A stretch of 64,000 nt of DNA, taken from positions 95,299,285 to 95,363,284 of the forward strand of contig NW_026262734.1 of NCBI RefSeq assembly GCF_021869535.1, written 5' to 3'. Positions 60,381 through 64,000 of this stretch are shown here, in pieces. Within the stretch, counting starts at the first letter, position 1; every line of letters starts with the position of its first letter. This DNA is from Mytilus californianus (lineage: Eukaryota > Mollusca > Bivalvia > Mytilida > Mytilidae). The notes under the pieces were generated by a model. The model was given only the letters and a program-made list of their open reading frames with translations. It ran no database searches and was not told where the DNA came from. The translations under genes and the position numbers were made by a program.

Positions 60381-60937
60381 GTGAGTTGACTATACAGCTA
60401 ATGGTCTGGTAAAAGTGACATAAAATTATATTGACAGCAACATGAGCAAATTCCTGATTTGTTCGTTAAAACCCCGGATTTATCATTCGAGAACCGAGTG
60501 GAGATAATGTCTGAGAAAGCCGTCAACAGATGTCGCTGCGTAGAAAATAATTCACTGCAGAAGACGACCCGGTAGGAAATTGTGAACTTGTTAAATTTTA
60601 GGAAACTCAACGTATCATGAGCGGTAAACATGATATCATTAATGATATATCATTTAAAGATACAAGAAGTCAAAGTAATATATATCGTTGAAAATGAAAT
60701 TAAAGTCATTGATTTTCAGTGGCCATTTTTTAACTTCGACTTTCATTGACAAATTTTCAACTCGGGACGAATTGAATTTTACCCAGGAAAAATAAATATT
60801 ACTAGTTTGTTTTTATAAACTGGATCATCGAGAACAGAACTGGGATAGTCACATGACATCACCATTCGATGTGTATACACGAGCACAATTCAGTACACAT
60901 CACAATTTTGTAAGGACGTGCATGGACTCCCTATTAT

Positions 60938-61200
60938 TTTTATGTCACCGCCGTAGTGGAGTGGGCATTAAGTTTTACCCTTGTCCGTCTGTACGTCCCA
61001 AAGTTGGTTTCCGTTCTCTAACTTTAAGTTTGAATTTTGGTGGTGTAAATTTCAACGTTCTTCAGTTATGTCCCTTTATAACTTTATACGATATGCAAGC
61101 AGGGACATCATGGTCACATTCCATATTTACTTCTTAAAACGTCTCTGCTCTAGACCAAGGAAAAGACAGTCAACAAGTCATCGCAATTAATAAAATCTGT
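60938..61200 (+). mobile_element. pearl-like element remnant
   Basis: TTTTTATGTCACCGCCGTAG, GGCATTAAGTTTTACCCTTG, TCCGTCTGTACGTCCCAAAG and AGCAGGGACATCATGGTC follow the order of another common bivalve GTCCGTC repeat. The microsatellite is short and the middle is deleted. Confidence 0.5.
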
Positions 61201-61204
61201 TATT

Positions 61205-64000
61205 TTTAGTGATTTAATTTTCCTTTTTATGCCTCACTGATTTTTTTGAGTACATGAAATAAAAAATATGAACAAAAGGTGGCAACTTTCTTAAAAATGA
61301 CACAGATATTCTGAATTCAGCACATTATGCATAATAGTATATGCCTATAAGCCTCCAAATAATATTCCGTAATTAGTGACTTCTTTTTTGGGAAGTACAA
61401 GTGTGAATAATGGTGATATGTTAAGCTTGTGACTCCAGTGAAATTTCATTAGATCTGATAAATCATAAATAAACGATAGAGGAAAAACAATTAGAACACT
61501 CAGATCTTTTTTTTGTACCAAACAGTTGTAATTACAAAGAAGATGATATCACATCATAAAATAATATTGTGTGTGTTCATTCCCTGTTCATCTTTAAGCA
61601 ATATTTCATGAGCTGTTTTATAGATGGTTGTGCAATCTGCATCCAGTTTATCTAAATCAATCTCTATTTATGTTGAATAAGTCCATTCGTTTTTTTAATT
61701 TTTTATCTGCATGTACCTGCATTTGATGAGGATTTACCTATAAGTCAATATGGTATTTTTTTTATTCTTCATTATTACGCTCTTTAAGTATATGTTACCA
61801 GAGATAGTTTTATATGTCTCTAATGTCTAATGGTACAATTTAGACTTAACAAAGATTTTCATACTCATTATATAATTATTTTTCACATCATATGGCCCTG
61901 TTTCATGTTGCGTTTTTTTTTTTAATTTCATTACATTAATTGATATCCACTGAAAAATACAAATTAAATTACATAGTATAAGTGAAATGCTATTTGTAGT
62001 TTTTTTACAGTATATTGGCATTTTAATTTTATTATGTTTAAAGCATCTTTTTGAACTATTTAGTTATTTGAAATACAAGATTGGGGATTGGGTTTTGAGT
62101 TGGCAAATACCTGGTTGCTGTCAAACCCAGAATACATCCCGATACTCTTGGCATTTACAATAACTGTTATTGCATATATATGTACACCTGTTCTTTAAAG
62201 TAACTTGACATTTCTTTTGGAACCAGAAAGTGCATTTTTTAAAAATATTTCTATACTTAGTCTGACTCAGAAAAACAAGGTATCTCATTTCCTTTATCTT
62301 ATCATTAAGCTTTCAATAAATAAAGGAATAGAGGTTTCAGTTGTTTATAAGAGTTGGAAGTTTTTATTAATCTTGAAAGATATGAAATTTACTTTATCTT
62401 GTTAAATACAAATATGACTACTCAAGAGAAGTGTACAAAATGTAAATGGTGGATATGTATCCATGTCATATACCAAGCTATATATCTCGTAAGTCCTGAC
62501 AAGTTCTGAATGATAAAACATGTTTTTTTTTATGATATAACCTCTATTGTTAAATGAATCAGCACACAACAAAACAGATGACAAGTCAGGTCAAAGGTCA
62601 AAATAGAGTTAGAATGAAAAACCACTGCACAGATAAAAATTCTTCAAAGAAAAAATGTAATTCTAACATTAATTTAGTCAGGAAAGGATTTTACTTTTTT
62701 ACTCAGTCTCTAATTGCCATAATCATATTTTTATTTTTCATTAATGTTTCTCAATTTCTATTACCTTGTTATATTGCTACTTACATACACATATGCATTA
62801 CTTGTTGGGTTAAGCCTTTTGATAGAGTACCTGGATATTTTCATTTTTAAAAAACATTGTTAATGTTCATCATTAGACCTCAGATACATAATTATCTAAT
62901 TATTCCATGTCTAAAAATTTGTAACACCAATTTAGAATGAGAAAAAAACTTCTATCAAAGAATGAGAAAATAGAGATAAACAAGCAATCAGAGAAAATGC
63001 GGAAATATTTTTACGTCTTTGACACTAAATATTTTTTTACCATTTAGCTAGGGATTAATATTTTTCTTAATAATTTACTGATCCAAAAATCCTCACTTTG
63101 TCTAAATATTTTTTACCACATTTTTTTTTTATTTCTGTGAAGCTAATTGTGTGTAGTATTCTAGTTAAAAAAAAGTGTTTTTTACAACTAAATGTAATAA
63201 TTGGCACTTTCCCTAGCAATATCCCTAATTTCTAGATAATTATAAGAATTTTGTTGGAATATCTCTATAAAATAGCCATACTTTCTGTTATACTTTCGCT
63301 CACAGTTTAGGTCCTGGATCTTCGCAGGTGCCCTCATTCCAATGAGTAATTATAATTTCAACAATATTGTTCATACTTACACATTTAACTATCGCAAACG
63401 GATAAATTATTGGATGTTTTGTCCCAGAAAAACGGTTTCCCTTACTGAAATTTCTCTCAATTCTAATCAGCCGTCAATTGGACGAATTTTCGTTCGAGTT
63501 ATCTCCTTTTGGCCGGACGCCAATTTTGACACTGTTGAATTGACACATGGTTTACCTGGCCACTTTTGGTAACAATGGACATTTCATGTTCATAATATCA
63601 GGAGGTATTATCGTTCTTAAAGAAAAAACGTTACAATTGTGTGTGTCATTTCAATTAACATGTAATCACTGAGAAGTGTCACGGCTGCGGCACGTTTTTT
63701 TTTCTTTTATCTTTGCCAATCAAATAATCATTTTTGTTGTTAAAGGAATAACGGATTGAAGGTTTAAAACCTCAAGATTCAAAATGATATATTTGGTAAA
63801 GCATGGTAAATACTTAAAAATATCTTTACACGTCGATTTTGTGGCGTCATCGCCTTTGCTAAAAAATGTTATTTTCTAACTGAAAATCAAGTGACCAGAA
63901 TAAGAAAATTGAAGTCATAATGGGATTTGCTGTCCGGCTGATCTTGATTGTACTGTAACCGATGACTAGGTCAATTTTCTTTGAATTTCTTTGATACCTA
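61205..64000. other. No exon identified; presumed intron of the IgSF gene
   Basis: AT-rich. The open frame at 62,554-62,850 has a hydrophobic run (SLIAIIIFLFFINVSQFLL) that could span a membrane but lacks splice support. The stretch at 63,330-63,570 is less AT-rich and may be a repeat; it was not recognised. Confidence 0.35.

Overview
The window is nuclear DNA from an animal, most likely a bivalve close to Mytilus. The DNA is AT-rich, genes are split by multi-kilobase GT-AG introns, and most of the sequence is repeats. These include pearl/HINE-like elements with GTCCGTCC microsatellites, a tRNA-derived SINE, several kinds of MITE, and degraded Penelope-like and CR1/Jockey-like retroelements. 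Several dispersed repeats match motifs I remember as abundant in mussel DNA. No bacterial, phage, rRNA or CRISPR feature was seen. All calls are by eye; nothing was aligned or searched.

Region 1 (1-20,917) is the most unusual part. It is a giant inverted repeat: arm 1-9855 on the left, arm 10,511-20,349 on the right, and a 655-base unrelated spacer between. Both arms stop exactly at the same 23-base terminus (CACAGGCAATTTTTTCCAAC and three more bases). A third, identical copy of that terminus lies at 20,895-20,917. The right arm is therefore a complete 10.4-kb element (10,511-20,917) with perfect 23-base terminal inverted repeats and subterminal arrays packed with ACGT(G). The left arm is a second copy in mirror orientation, cut by the window edge. 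No transposase was seen. The cargo includes a candidate spliced gene of unknown function. Its splice sites are intact in the left copy. In the right copy one acceptor and one donor are destroyed, so that copy looks like a pseudogene. Each arm also carries one SINE and two pearl-like insertions at mirrored positions, so these predate the duplication.

Region 2 (about 21-40 kb) holds a THAP-domain exon on the minus strand, with a Tyr where the last zinc ligand should be His. It also holds minisatellites, a long GAT microsatellite, small palindromic MITEs, degraded copies of a Penelope-like reverse transcriptase (two of them tail to tail), and a 1.36-kb terminal-inverted-repeat element whose ends are arrays of CCCCCAAACGTGTCC.

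Region 3 (about 40-64 kb) is crossed by a plus-strand immunoglobulin-superfamily gene: a signal-peptide exon (40,302-40,398) and three Ig-domain exons (49,235-49,628; 53,201-53,695; 60,105-60,380). It continues past the window. Its introns contain a Harbinger-like element with a TTA duplication, a TTAA-flanked MITE, a CR1/Jockey-like retroelement fragment, pearl-like elements, a SINE and more retroelement debris. The long stretches without genes look like intron or intergenic DNA.
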